Assembly: GCF_000016285.1 (NCBI RefSeq)
Contig: NC_011989.1
Span: forward strand, 2,111,001 to 2,175,000
Direction of reading: 5' to 3'
From: Allorhizobium ampelinum S4
Lineage (GTDB): Bacteria; Pseudomonadota; Alphaproteobacteria; Rhizobiales; Rhizobiaceae
DNA: 64,000 bases
The notes beneath the pieces were generated by a model. That model was not told the DNA's origin, searched no databases, and saw only the letters and a program-made list of their open reading frames with translations. Positions 21,039 to 29,868 of the stretch are shown here, one piece after another (positions within the stretch are counted from its first letter, which is position 1; every line of letters starts with the position of its first letter). Both the position numbers and the translations under genes were made by a program.

Positions 21039-21386
21039 ATGTCCGCCACCGCCGTTACCGACCGAGACACCGTCGCCATGAAGCTGGGTGGATTCTCTGA
21101 TGACGACAAGGCCTTCCTGGCCCTGATGCTGGAAAACCCCAAGCAGGACGAGACCTTTGCAGAAGGTCTGTTCGCCTATCTGGAACAATCCGCCGCGCAA
21201 CGCTTCCTCAACTCCTTGAAGCTGGAGCGCTGTGGCGAATGGCTTGGCAATAGCTGCCCGGCCCGGATGCAGATCCGCTTGATGGAAATTGCCAGGTCCA
21301 GCCAGCATGGCGCCTATCTGGCCTTTCGCCAGGGGCTGACACGCTCCGGCGGCCTGGAGCGTGCCTATCCGAAATCAGCGCTGTGA
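21039..21386 (+). CDS. Small protein of unknown function upstream of GT41
   Basis: This 115-residue protein has no domain I recognise. It is predicted soluble and mostly helical, with no signal peptide or membrane segment. I start it at ATG 21039 (MSATAVTDRD), spaced from an AGCAGGAGA site. Its stop overlaps the GTG start of the GT41-type gene (GTGA), so the two are translationally coupled, suggesting a shared role such as an accessory subunit or an acceptor. The coupling is seen; the role is inferred. Confidence 0.7.
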   Translation: MSATAVTDRDTVAMKLGGFSDDDKAFLALMLENPKQDETFAEGLFAYLEQSAAQRFLNSLKLERCGEWLGNSCPARMQIRLMEIARSSQHGAYLAFRQGLTRSGGLERAYPKSAL

Positions 21387-23149
21387 GCGTGGGCCCGTCC
21401 CCGGCCTTCATCCAGGCTTTGCAGGCCTATAAGCAGGGCGATCTGCGCGCCTGCCTCGACCGCCTGCATCCACTTTTGAAAAAACGTCCACCGGATGCCA
21501 ATATGCTGCTGGTGGCGGCGCAATGCCATGCAAAGCTGGAGGAAAAACTCCAGGCCGCCGAGCTTTACGCCCGGGTGGCGGATGTGCAGCCGCAAAATCG
21601 CCGGATGTTTCTCCTGATGGCCGCGCGTTTATATATGCAGATTGATCAGGGGGAGCAGGCGCTTTCCCTGATCCGCAAAGTGCCAGAATCCCAAAACCTC
21701 GAATCCCAACACCTCGCATCACTCGACCCGGAAGAGCAGAGAACCTATCGGCGGCTGCTGCGAGGACAATTGTGCCTCGAGGAAATCGAAGCCAGCGACA
21801 ACGCGCTGCTGGCCAAGATGCGAGAGGGTGCTGATCCGGCATTTTTCAACATCGACGATCCCTACCAGCACATGCTGTGGTGTGACGACGAGGCAATCAA
21901 TGGCCACCAAACCCGGATGGCCAGCGGAAAGCCGTTTACGGTGCAATCACGCCAGGCACGCCGTAGCCTACCCCATCATTTCGGGAAAAAAATCCGTGTC
22001 GGTTATCTTTCGTCGGATTTTTCCGACCAGCATCCAACCATGCGGCTGTTGCAAAGTGTTTTGCTGGGTCACGACGCCGCCCGCTTCGATATCCACCTCT
22101 TCTGTCACACGCCAGAGGATATCAGGGGGCTGGATCGGGGACTGCGGCAGACCTACCCCAATCTTCACGACATCCTGCGCATGGACGATGGTACGGCACG
22201 CGATTTCATCCGCAGCTTCGACCTGGATATTCTGGTCGATCTCAAAGGCCATACCAAAGATGTCCGCGCCGATCTGATCAATAGTGGACTTGCCCGCTTG
22301 CAGGTCGCCTATCTCGGTTTTCCCGGCTCCGCCTATGGGATCGATTGCGATTATGTCATCTCCGACCTGATCGTTACGCCGGACTCATCCAAACCCCATT
22401 ATCACGAGAGGCTCTGCCGATTGCCGGAAACCTATCAGGCAAACGACAACCGCTATCGCCCGCACCCACCGGCCACATCCCGCTCCCTGCTCGATCTGCC
22501 GGAAGATGCCTTCGTGCTGGCCTCCTTCAATATGGTTCGCAAGATATCTCCGCAAACCGCGCGTCTCTGGGCAAGGATGCTGGACGCCATTCCCTCATCC
22601 ATTCTCTGGGTTCTCTGCGCCGGGCGCGAACAGCGCGACCGCCTGACCGCATTCATGACCGGGTGCGGAATCGAACGTTCACGCCTTTATTTCACTGGCG
22701 CCGAAAGTTACGCGCCGCATATTGCCCGAATGCAGGCGGCCGATCTCGGTCTCGATACCTATCCCTATAACGGCCACACCACGACCTCGGACAAGCTATG
22801 GGCGGGCCTGCCGGTCATCACCTTCAAGGGCAGCAATTTCGCTTCAAGGGTGTCTGAAAGCCTGTTGACCGCGCTCGGCGTTCCACAATTGGTGGCGGAG
22901 ACACCGGATGATATGGTGCGTCTGGCCGCAGACCTGGCGCAGGATCGGCCCCGGCTTGCCGCACTCAGGCAGACGATTGGGGACAAACGGCTGCACGCGC
23001 CGCTCTTTGACACGCAACGGTTCACCCGCCATCTGGAACGCGCTTTTGAGTTGATGGTAGAACGGGAAAAGGCCGGCTTGGAACCGGATCACATCGATGT
23101 GCCAGCCCTGCCGAGCCGACAGGAACCGTTCAGGCAGGATACTGACTGA
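21383..23149 (+). CDS. GT41 O-GlcNAc-transferase-like (SPINDLY-type) protein
   Basis: This 588-residue protein combines an N-terminal TPR-like helical repeat region (about 8-115) with a C-terminal GT41 domain of the type found in eukaryotic O-GlcNAc transferase, plant SPINDLY and bacterial N-glycosyltransferases. Recognisable blocks are RVGYLSSDF, LVDLKGHT, VAYLGFPGSAYGIDCDY with YVISDLIVTP, YNGHTTTSDKLWAGLPV and FASRVSESLL. Members transfer GlcNAc, fucose or glucose to protein side chains in the cytoplasm. The gene begins with GTG at 21383 overlapping the preceding stop. The target is not known; flagellin or a secreted adhesin would be typical guesses. Confidence 0.88.
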   Translation: MSVGPSPAFIQALQAYKQGDLRACLDRLHPLLKKRPPDANMLLVAAQCHAKLEEKLQAAELYARVADVQPQNRRMFLLMAARLYMQIDQGEQALSLIRKVPESQNLESQHLASLDPEEQRTYRRLLRGQLCLEEIEASDNALLAKMREGADPAFFNIDDPYQHMLWCDDEAINGHQTRMASGKPFTVQSRQARRSLPHHFGKKIRVGYLSSDFSDQHPTMRLLQSVLLGHDAARFDIHLFCHTPEDIRGLDRGLRQTYPNLHDILRMDDGTARDFIRSFDLDILVDLKGHTKDVRADLINSGLARLQVAYLGFPGSAYGIDCDYVISDLIVTPDSSKPHYHERLCRLPETYQANDNRYRPHPPATSRSLLDLPEDAFVLASFNMVRKISPQTARLWARMLDAIPSSILWVLCAGREQRDRLTAFMTGCGIERSRLYFTGAESYAPHIARMQAADLGLDTYPYNGHTTTSDKLWAGLPVITFKGSNFASRVSESLLTALGVPQLVAETPDDMVRLAADLAQDRPRLAALRQTIGDKRLHAPLFDTQRFTRHLERAFELMVEREKAGLEPDHIDVPALPSRQEPFRQDTD

Positions 23150-23171
23150 TAGTCACAAAGATCGAGATGCG

Positions 23172-23996
23172 TCAGTTGGGGCGCTGGTCTACCACAGCGA
23201 TGATCGGTCCGAGTGGATAGGCCCGGTCGATCCGGCCAGCCATCGGCTCGGCAAGGCTTGAAATCGTCCCGTCCAGATAAAGCGCATTGGCCGCGCCCAA
23301 CCGATCGCGAAAGAACGCGGCCATATCGTAGAAACGCACAGGGTCTTTGCTCAACACAAACACCACCTGTCCGCTGGCATCGATACCGACACCATTGCGG
23401 ATTTTCAAACTGTCGCTCGTGGGGAGAAACTTCGGGTGCAGAACACCATCAATGACCAGCATTGGGCCGGATTGGGTAGCGAAATCCGCTTCAATCTTCT
23501 GGGTTTCGAATTGCCCGGTCTCAAGCACACCAGCATGGCCGTCTTTTAGAAAAAACACGCCATTCGGCTTCAGGTAAAAATTGCCCCAACCATCGGCGGT
23601 TTCGGCTGTCTTGCGCGTCATACCATAGTCTACGAACAGGCCAACGGGACTGAGATCGGAGTGATACATACCGCCATTGACGGCAAAGGTGAGGATCAGT
23701 CTTTGCTGCCAAAGCTGGCTTCGCAATGCCTCGAACCCACCATAGACATCGCCGTCGGCATTGCGGTTGAAGATGCGAATTGTGCGCGTGGCGGGATCAA
23801 ATCGACAGACACGATAAGCAAAGCCGTTTTCCGTCTGGTCACGACAACTCTGTTCTTCTGCCTCAGCACGCTCTGGAGAAATAACAAGCGGGGACAGGAT
23901 CGCAAAAAGCCAAACGACTATTTTCAAACGGAGCGCGTTTTCCGAGCAAAATCTCAAAAGTGAACTCTCACATAAAATATTTGAAGGCGCACCCAT
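23172..23996 (-). CDS. Secreted phosphodiester glycosidase-like (DUF2233) protein
   Basis: The protein has a signal peptide-like stretch LKIVVWLFAILSPLVISP followed by a DUF2233/NAGPA-like domain. Typical blocks are FAVNGGMYHSDLSPVGL, GPMLVIDGVLHPKF, RNGVGIDASGQVVFVLSK and YLDGTISSL. Characterised relatives remove GlcNAc from phosphodiester-linked sugars; bacterial ones are mostly unstudied and act in the envelope. The start is unsure: ATG 23996 is used, but a TTG near 23927 would give a cleaner signal peptide. It converges with the GT41 gene, ending 22 bases from it. Confidence 0.75.
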   Translation of the reverse strand: MGAPSNILCESSLLRFCSENALRLKIVVWLFAILSPLVISPERAEAEEQSCRDQTENGFAYRVCRFDPATRTIRIFNRNADGDVYGGFEALRSQLWQQRLILTFAVNGGMYHSDLSPVGLFVDYGMTRKTAETADGWGNFYLKPNGVFFLKDGHAGVLETGQFETQKIEADFATQSGPMLVIDGVLHPKFLPTSDSLKIRNGVGIDASGQVVFVLSKDPVRFYDMAAFFRDRLGAANALYLDGTISSLAEPMAGRIDRAYPLGPIIAVVDQRPN

Positions 23997-24093
23997 TCGG
24001 GTCCGTCTTCTGGCACGGACGCCAATACGCAAGGTTCACGAGGGAATAGAGCAAAAAAGCTAGCTGTATCCCGCCGTTGACTTGACACCACTC

Positions 24094-24246
24094 TTACTGC
24101 TGGGCGGAAGCGGTCAGAATGCCCACTTCCTGAGTTTGGCCCGCAAATTGAATCGGCGGACCCTGGAAGGCGACATGCCCAGCGGCCGAAACGACAACCG
24201 CCAGAATATAAGCAGCACTCACTTTGGCAACCAGATGCATGGACAT
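24094..24246 (-). CDS. Small exported peptide, 50 residues
   Basis: Reading the minus strand, AGAGGAG lies a few bases before ATG 24246 and opens a 50-codon frame ending in TAA at 24094-24096. The peptide begins MSMHLVAKVSAAYILAVVVS and carries one hydrophobic segment (about 8-24) that may be a signal peptide or membrane anchor; the rest is short, Gln-rich and polar. It lies between the entericidin-like gene and the DUF2233 gene, all on the same strand. I recognise no family. The well-placed ribosome binding site and location are the support. Confidence 0.55.
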   Translation of the reverse strand: MSMHLVAKVSAAYILAVVVSAAGHVAFQGPPIQFAGQTQEVGILTASAQQ

Positions 24247-24328
24247 GGACCTAACTCCTCTTCCCTCTCCCGAAGCAGCTTTGCTTCATCCCTTGAAGGG
24301 CGTGAAGCAAAACTGCTGTTAGGTTGCG

Positions 24329-24487
24329 TTATTTAGCAGCCTTGGCGACATTATTGCCCGCCGCTTGCGTGGCGTTCACGGTATTGGCTGTATCTTTGCC
24401 CATACCACGGATCGTGTTACCGCATGACGACAATGCGGCAGCGGCAACAAAGAGAGCAGCAACGGCAGCGAGCTTTTTCGTGTTCAT
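24329..24487 (-). CDS. Entericidin-like small lipoprotein
   Basis: This 52-residue lipoprotein starts MNTKKLAAVAALFVAAAA and has the lipobox LSSC, with Cys at residue 24, followed by a short helix rich in Asn, Thr, Ala and Lys. Members of the EcnA/EcnB family are acylated membrane peptides linked to programmed lysis in stationary phase in enterics; in rhizobia the role is not established. There is no second entericidin next to it, so it would not be a standard antidote-toxin pair. A further in-frame upstream start is possible but would spoil the signal peptide. Confidence 0.8.
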   Translation of the reverse strand: MNTKKLAAVAALFVAAAALSSCGNTIRGMGKDTANTVNATQAAGNNVAKAAK

Positions 24488-24703
24488 ATTGGATAAACCC
24501 CTATTATGATAATCGGGCACCACAGGTGCCTCGCATTGGCATGAACGCGGCAACTCGAAAAAAGTTCATTCGCACCCAAAGATTTTAGCGTTTTTAACCA
24601 AACATTTACGCCGCATGATATCCGCACTTATGAAAGTTTGGTTCAGATTGCTCGCGAGCACAATAAATAACATGGGCTAAAGCGGCGCTTGAGGGGATTG
24701 ATC

Positions 24704-25483
24704 ATGGGGCAGCAGCAGGGCAAAGGCGCAATTCTGGTGATGACTGCCGGGGGGCCAAACCCGTGGATGGTGGTCAACGCGCTGAAAGCCCGTTTCGGTG
24801 ACGTGCAGGTCCTCTTGGAAGAACAGGAAAGCAAGGCGGAGATTTTTCGACGCCGTCAACGGCGGGTTGGAACCGTGGCAGCACTTGGTCAGCTAGCCAC
24901 CATGGCCGCCGGCAAATTCATGCGCCGAGCAGCCCAAAAACGCACAGAAACGATCTGTCAGGATTTTGCAGCCGATCCCCATTTCAATTCGCAGATCCCA
25001 GTGACTACGGTGCGCAGCATCAACAGTCCCGAGGCGCAGGAGGCGATCCAACAGCTCTCTCCCGGTGTGATCCTGTTGGTCAGCACCCGGCTGATGACGG
25101 CCAAAATTCTGGCCAGCATGCCCTGCCCCGTGCTTAATCTTCATGCTGGCATCAATCCCGCCTATCGCGGTCAGATGGGCGGCTACTGGGCGCTGGCAAA
25201 AGGCGATCGCGGCAATTTCGGCGCAACGGTGCATCTGGTCGATCAGGGCACCGATACAGGCGCGGTCCTCTACCAGGTGCGTGCGCAGCCTAGCTCCGGC
25301 GATTTCATCTCCACCTATCCGATGCTGTTGACGGCAGCAGCCCTTCCCATCACCTGCCAGGCGGTTGGCGACGCGCTGGAGGGCAAGCTGACCCCTATCG
25401 CACCGACCGGGCCATCCGCCCTCTATTTTCCGCCGACCCTCTGGCGCTGGCTGTGGACGGGCCTCACCAAAGGCATCTGGTAG
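24704..25483 (+). CDS. Formyltransferase-fold protein of unknown substrate
   Basis: The 259-residue protein carries a formyltransferase N domain like those of Fmt, PurN and ArnA. The catalytic triad of the fold is complete: Asn145 and His147 in LNLHAGINPAYRG and Asp180 in VDQGTDTG. It lacks the Fmt C-terminal tRNA-binding domain. The first 90 residues are not typical of the fold and include a basic stretch, FRRRQRRV, near 48-55. The start at 24704 has GAGGGG upstream. It converges on the P450 gene. A formyl-sugar, formyl-amine or formyl-peptide product is possible; no neighbour decides this. Confidence 0.72.
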   Translation: MGQQQGKGAILVMTAGGPNPWMVVNALKARFGDVQVLLEEQESKAEIFRRRQRRVGTVAALGQLATMAAGKFMRRAAQKRTETICQDFAADPHFNSQIPVTTVRSINSPEAQEAIQQLSPGVILLVSTRLMTAKILASMPCPVLNLHAGINPAYRGQMGGYWALAKGDRGNFGATVHLVDQGTDTGAVLYQVRAQPSSGDFISTYPMLLTAAALPITCQAVGDALEGKLTPIAPTGPSALYFPPTLWRWLWTGLTKGIW

Positions 25484-25499
25484 CGAAGAGCACTCTGGT

Positions 25500-26879
25500 T
25501 CAGCCTGAAACCGGCACGTCCTCCCGCCGGTTCTCAATCTCCATGATCAGTTTTTTCTTCGGCCTCAGGGTAATGCGCATCGTCGGCTCCGGTGTCACCT
25601 CGCTCTTGTTGCGCAGACGAAAAGTCTTGGCCAGCACCGCCAGAATGGCAACGGCCTCCATGGTTGCAAAAGCACTGCCGATACAGATGCGCGGCCCTGC
25701 CCCAAACGGCATGAAGGCGTAGCGATGCCGTGCCTTAACCGCTTCGGGCGCAAAACGGTCTGGATCGAACACCTCCGGCCTGTCCCAGATCAGGCTATGG
25801 CGATGAACGGCATGGATTGGCACCAGCAGGACAGTTCCGGCCTGAATATGGTGTTGGCCCAACGTAAACGCCTCGTTCGCGGTCCGGGTAATGACCGGCG
25901 CTGGCGGATAGAGCCGCATGGCTTCGTTGAAAACCTGTTTGGTATAGGTCAATTTCTCGACATGCTCGGCCATAACCGGACCATCTCCCACCACACGGTC
26001 CAACTCGTCCAGTAGCTTTTGCTCGATAGCCGGATGCTTAGCCAGCAGATGGAATGTCCAGGCAAGCCCAAGGGCGGTGGTTTCATGCCCGGCGGAGATG
26101 AAGGTCAGCAGGTTGTCGATGATCTGCTCATCGTTCATTTCTCGGTCTGTTTCCGGATCGTGAGCCGATAGCAACATCGAGATCAGGTCGGCACGTTCCA
26201 CGCCTTCAGCGCGCCGCTCGGCAATCATTGTGGCCATGGCGGACCGCAAATAGTCCACGGCGCGGCTTGCCTTTCCCTTGCCGGGATAGGGTATCCATTC
26301 CGGCGCCTTCAACATCCCAAGCGCAAACATCCAGCCCGTCGGTTCGAGGTAATCGGTAACGCTCTGCTCGACCCGCGCGACATCGATCCTGTCGCGCCCT
26401 GTCATCATCGTCTCGACAATGATATCAAATGTCGTCTGCATCATTTCATGACCGATATCGACCGTCTCGCCAGCCTGCCAGGAATCACGGCGGCGTTCGG
26501 CTGCGGCAACCATCGCCGGCAGGAAGCCTCTCAGCTTTTCCCATTGAAAACCGGCGGCAACCGATTGGCGCTGCCATTTCCAATGGGCGCCATCAGCCGT
26601 CAACAACCCCTGCCCTAAGGCCGGCCCCAGTGCACGGCGAACGTCTTCACCCTTGCCAAGCACCGCTGCATTTTTGACCAGAGCCTCATGGATCAGTTCA
26701 GGGTCCATCACATGCAGCCGTACCTCATCGCCAAACTGCGCATAGACCAGCTTATGATCATAAATCTGCGGCGGCAGGGCATCCAGCGGATTGCGGATCA
26801 GATCAGCAATCACCCGCACCGGCGAACGACGGCTGGCAACGACACCTTCACTCGTAGCGGACAAGACCGGCATATTCAT
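25500..26879 (-). CDS. Cytochrome P450
   Basis: This 459-residue P450 is probably soluble, as no membrane anchor is visible. It has the I-helix motif ISAGHETTALGLAW, the ExxR pair in NEAMRLYPPAP and the heme-binding loop FGAGPRICIGSAFATME with ligand Cys399. The start at ATG 26879 has AGGAGA six bases upstream; an in-frame upstream ATG lacks one. No ferredoxin or reductase lies beside it, so it must use a shared electron donor. The LysR gene 100 bases upstream on the same strand may regulate it. The substrate is unknown; fatty acids are common for such stand-alone enzymes. Confidence 0.92.
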   Translation of the reverse strand: MNMPVLSATSEGVVASRRSPVRVIADLIRNPLDALPPQIYDHKLVYAQFGDEVRLHVMDPELIHEALVKNAAVLGKGEDVRRALGPALGQGLLTADGAHWKWQRQSVAAGFQWEKLRGFLPAMVAAAERRRDSWQAGETVDIGHEMMQTTFDIIVETMMTGRDRIDVARVEQSVTDYLEPTGWMFALGMLKAPEWIPYPGKGKASRAVDYLRSAMATMIAERRAEGVERADLISMLLSAHDPETDREMNDEQIIDNLLTFISAGHETTALGLAWTFHLLAKHPAIEQKLLDELDRVVGDGPVMAEHVEKLTYTKQVFNEAMRLYPPAPVITRTANEAFTLGQHHIQAGTVLLVPIHAVHRHSLIWDRPEVFDPDRFAPEAVKARHRYAFMPFGAGPRICIGSAFATMEAVAILAVLAKTFRLRNKSEVTPEPTMRITLRPKKKLIMEIENRREDVPVSG

Positions 26880-26978
26880 CTGCCATCTCCTTTGCATAGA
26901 CCCTTTTTGGGCGGCATCCAGGATGTAGAGATCGAACAGGACCGCTCCAAGTCCCGTCGCCAAATTGCCTTTATCCGG

Positions 26979-27917
26979 TCAGGCGGCCACCGCTGTGTCG
27001 ACACAGCCGCGATTTCCCAGCACGCAACGCACGTAATCGGCAACAGCCTTGACCGGCGGCGAGGCATCTTCACACACGGCAAGGCCGACCTCGTAACTGC
27101 CAAGATCCGGCAATCCATCACGCTCGGTCAGTTCCACCATATCCTCCTGCAACAGGAAGCGGGCAAGCGGCGCGACGGCGATATCAGCCCGGATCGCCGC
27201 ATATTGCCCGACGTGGTGACCGCAGAAATAGGCGATGCGGAATTCCTTGCCCCGGCGGGTCAATTCGGTCATGGCGCGCTTGCGCCACACACAGCTCTCA
27301 TCCCAGACAGACAGCGGCAGCGGCGTTTTCAGATGGGCCTGACCGTGTTTTTTTCCGGCCCAGACCAGCTTTTCGCTCATCACTGTCATGGTGGGATCGG
27401 CGGCGATGCCGTTTAGAAAATTGAACAGTGTTACGTCCAGCCGCTTCTCATTCACCGCCTTGCGCAGCTCCACAGAACCGGCAATCGTCACCTCGATGGC
27501 CAGATGCGGCCATGTGCGCGCCAGATGAGTGAGAATACCGGGCAGGACCAGTTCGCCGATATCATCAGGTGATCCCAGCCGCACCACACCATTCATCTCG
27601 GGCGCCAAAAACCGTGCCACCGCCTCATTGTTCAGGGCGAGGATGCGCTTGGCATAGCTGAGCAGCAAAGCCCCATGCGGCGTCAACGTGACGGAACGGG
27701 CATCACGGCGAAACAGCGAGACGCCCAGTTGATCCTCCAGCTTCTTGATCTGCATCGATACCGCCGAGGGGGTGCGAAACACCATGTCTGCGGCAGCCGT
27801 AAAACTGCCGACCTCGGAAATCGCCACGAAGGTGCGCAGCACGTCATTATCCAGAAGTGGCAAACTGGCCGCTGCCAGAACGGTGGAAGGCATGGAGGGA
27901 GACTGGGAAAGGGTCAT
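26979..27917 (-). CDS. LysR-family transcriptional regulator
   Basis: The protein has an N-terminal winged helix-turn-helix in the segment LRTFVAISEVGSFTAAADM and RTPSAVSMQIKKLEDQLG, followed by a periplasmic-binding-protein-like effector domain to the C terminus. The start is uncertain; ATG 27917 is used, but 27953 or 27944 are possible and none has a good ribosome site. The gene is divergent from two DUF1127 genes and co-directional with the P450 gene, so either could be its target. The effector cannot be predicted. Confidence 0.87.
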   Translation of the reverse strand: MTLSQSPSMPSTVLAAASLPLLDNDVLRTFVAISEVGSFTAAADMVFRTPSAVSMQIKKLEDQLGVSLFRRDARSVTLTPHGALLLSYAKRILALNNEAVARFLAPEMNGVVRLGSPDDIGELVLPGILTHLARTWPHLAIEVTIAGSVELRKAVNEKRLDVTLFNFLNGIAADPTMTVMSEKLVWAGKKHGQAHLKTPLPLSVWDESCVWRKRAMTELTRRGKEFRIAYFCGHHVGQYAAIRADIAVAPLARFLLQEDMVELTERDGLPDLGSYEVGLAVCEDASPPVKAVADYVRCVLGNRGCVDTAVAA

Positions 27918-28033
27918 TGGACAACCATCAATTTTTCTCAACATAAAGATCATATCGTTTCGTTTGATTGAATGTCAATTCCACCTGACACTGTTTGCAA
28001 CGAAGCCGTTCGGCATCAGGAGGAGTGAAAAGC

Positions 28034-28267
28034 ATGGTCTTCGAAACAACACCCCGCCGCGTTCCACCCATGCTGCGGCTCTGGCTGGCCTTTCATCGCT
28101 GGCGGGACAGACGCCATCTACGCCAGGCACGTGAAAAGGCGATGGCTCATCTTAATGGCTTGCCTGAATACCTGCGGGCGGATGTGGGCATCGTCGTGCC
28201 GGAACGGCCGGACAGTAAACCGATCACAATATGCGATGCGATAGATCACAAACATTCGCTTTATTGA
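28034..28267 (+). CDS. DUF1127 small basic protein
   Basis: This 77-residue arginine-rich protein contains the helix-turn segment WRDRRHLRQAREKAMAHLNG then LPEYLRADVGI, the pattern of DUF1127 (YjiS-like) proteins. Members of this family in Agrobacterium and other alphaproteobacteria affect RNA or metabolic regulation and phosphate signalling. AGGAGTG at 28019-28025 is the likely ribosome binding site. It is divergent from a LysR gene and followed 79 bases later by a second member. Confidence 0.7.
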   Translation: MVFETTPRRVPPMLRLWLAFHRWRDRRHLRQAREKAMAHLNGLPEYLRADVGIVVPERPDSKPITICDAIDHKHSLY

Positions 28268-28346
28268 TCAATGAATACGGCAGATGATGTCTCTGCCGCC
28301 TCAGGACCAGAAAGTTCTTAGGCGAGATCAACGAAAGGAACTTTCC

Positions 28347-28568
28347 ATGGCCTACATTTCTCATTCCAGCCCTTCGCGGCTGTTTACCGGCAGTATTATC
28401 CTCGCTGAGTCGGCTTTTCATGCCATTGCCACGTGGTTCAGCCAGCTAGAATCCTGGCGGCAACACCGCGCCATGGAAAAGGCGCTGGCAGAAGCCCCTT
28501 TCGATATGCGCAAGGATCTTGGCTGGCCTGCACACGACACGTGGCAGACCCGTCGCGACATAGTTTAA
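28347..28568 (+). CDS. DUF1127 small protein, second copy
   Basis: This 73-residue protein begins MAYISHSSPSR after AAAGGAA and has the DUF1127-like helical core WFSQLESWRQHRAMEKALAE followed by MRKDLGWPA. It is less basic than its upstream neighbour but shows the same layout, so the pair probably arose by duplication. Its role is unknown and depends on family evidence only. Confidence 0.65.
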   Translation: MAYISHSSPSRLFTGSIILAESAFHAIATWFSQLESWRQHRAMEKALAEAPFDMRKDLGWPAHDTWQTRRDIV

Positions 28569-28820
28569 ACAGCCCAAAAGGGCTGCTTCGGGCCTCGTTC
28601 TTCCTGACATTCAGGCGAAATATTGTGTTTTTTCAATCCGCTGGCCATACGTGTCCCAACCGTGCTCCATGACGGCTGACTGATGAAACACCCACAAATG
28701 GTCCGGCAATAATGATGTCAAATTGTTGTCGTCGGTTTCTATCGTGCTATTGTCGTTTTTGAGCTATTGGCGGAATTAAAAACTGTCAATTCTAGCAGAT
28801 CTCCTCAGCACGGTGGCATC

Positions 28821-29834
28821 ATGAGCAAAACGCCTGTTAAAAAACGCAATATCGTCTTTTTTCTTGTCCCGAATTTCACGCTATTGCCGTTTGCGGGCGC
28901 CATCGAAACATTGCGCATTGCCAACAGGATGCTGGGCTATGCGGCTTATGAGTGGCGGCTCTGTTCAGTCGACGGCAACAAGGTGTCGTCTTCATCGGGC
29001 ATCAGCATCGAGGTCGATTCGTCGCTTGCCGATGAGCGCCGTTTCCTGGCCGGTGAAAACCGGCCCAATATGGCGATTGTCTGTTCCGGCGTCTTTGTCG
29101 AAGAGTTTAACAACAAATCCGTCAACGCCTGGCTGCGAGAAGCCTATAACCGCAACGTCGCGGTCGGCAGCCTTTGCACCGGCGCCCATGTGCTGGCCCA
29201 GGCCGGACTTTTGAACGGCAAGCGCTGCGCGATCCACTGGGAAAACCTGCCCGGATTTTCGGAAGCCTTCCCCCAGGCCGAAGTCTATGCCGATCTCTAT
29301 GAAGTCGACAGCAATCTCTACACCTGCGCGGGCGGTACAGCTTCGCTTGACATGATGCTCAACCTGATTGGCCAGGATTTTGGCGAGGGCCTCGTCAACC
29401 GGGTCTGTGAACAACATCTGACCGACCGGGTTCGGGCTGCCGGAGACCGCCAGCGCCTCCCGCTGCGCGCCCGCCTTGGCGTGCAGAACAACAAGGTCTT
29501 GCAGATCATCGAATTGATGGAAGCAAGCCTGGCCGAGCCCTTGTCCCTGCTTGATATCGCCGACAAGGTGGATCTGTCACGCCGCCAGATCGAACGGTTG
29601 TTCCGCCAGGAAATGGGCCGCTCACCGGCGCGCTATTATCTGGAAATCCGCCTTGACCGTGCCCGGCATCTGCTGGTGCAATCCTCGATGCCGGTGGTGG
29701 AAGTCGCCGTCGCCTGCGGCTTTGTCTCCGCCTCGCATTTTTCCAAATGCTACCGCGAATTCTACAATCGCTCGCCCCAGCAGGAACGCGCCGAACGCAA
29801 ACTGGCAACGGCAAAAGCGGCGGTTGCCGCATAA
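28821..29834 (+). CDS. GlxA-type AraC regulator with DJ-1/PfpI domain
   Basis: The 337-residue protein has a DJ-1/PfpI-like sensory domain (about 9-190), including VGSLCTGAHVLAQAG with the conserved nucleophile-elbow Cys, and a C-terminal AraC-type double helix-turn-helix (about 225-325) with SLLDIADKVDLSRRQIERLF and ARYYLEIRLDRARHLL. Characterised relatives include the glycine betaine and carnitine regulators GbdR and CdhR. A link to the choline transporter 10 kb away is therefore possible, though only by family. The start at 28821 is chosen because homologues begin close to it; a strong terminator follows. Confidence 0.88.
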   Translation: MSKTPVKKRNIVFFLVPNFTLLPFAGAIETLRIANRMLGYAAYEWRLCSVDGNKVSSSSGISIEVDSSLADERRFLAGENRPNMAIVCSGVFVEEFNNKSVNAWLREAYNRNVAVGSLCTGAHVLAQAGLLNGKRCAIHWENLPGFSEAFPQAEVYADLYEVDSNLYTCAGGTASLDMMLNLIGQDFGEGLVNRVCEQHLTDRVRAAGDRQRLPLRARLGVQNNKVLQIIELMEASLAEPLSLLDIADKVDLSRRQIERLFRQEMGRSPARYYLEIRLDRARHLLVQSSMPVVEVAVACGFVSASHFSKCYREFYNRSPQQERAERKLATAKAAVAA

Positions 29835-29868
29835 GTATAATTCGCCACAGCCTACCGGTTTTTACAAC

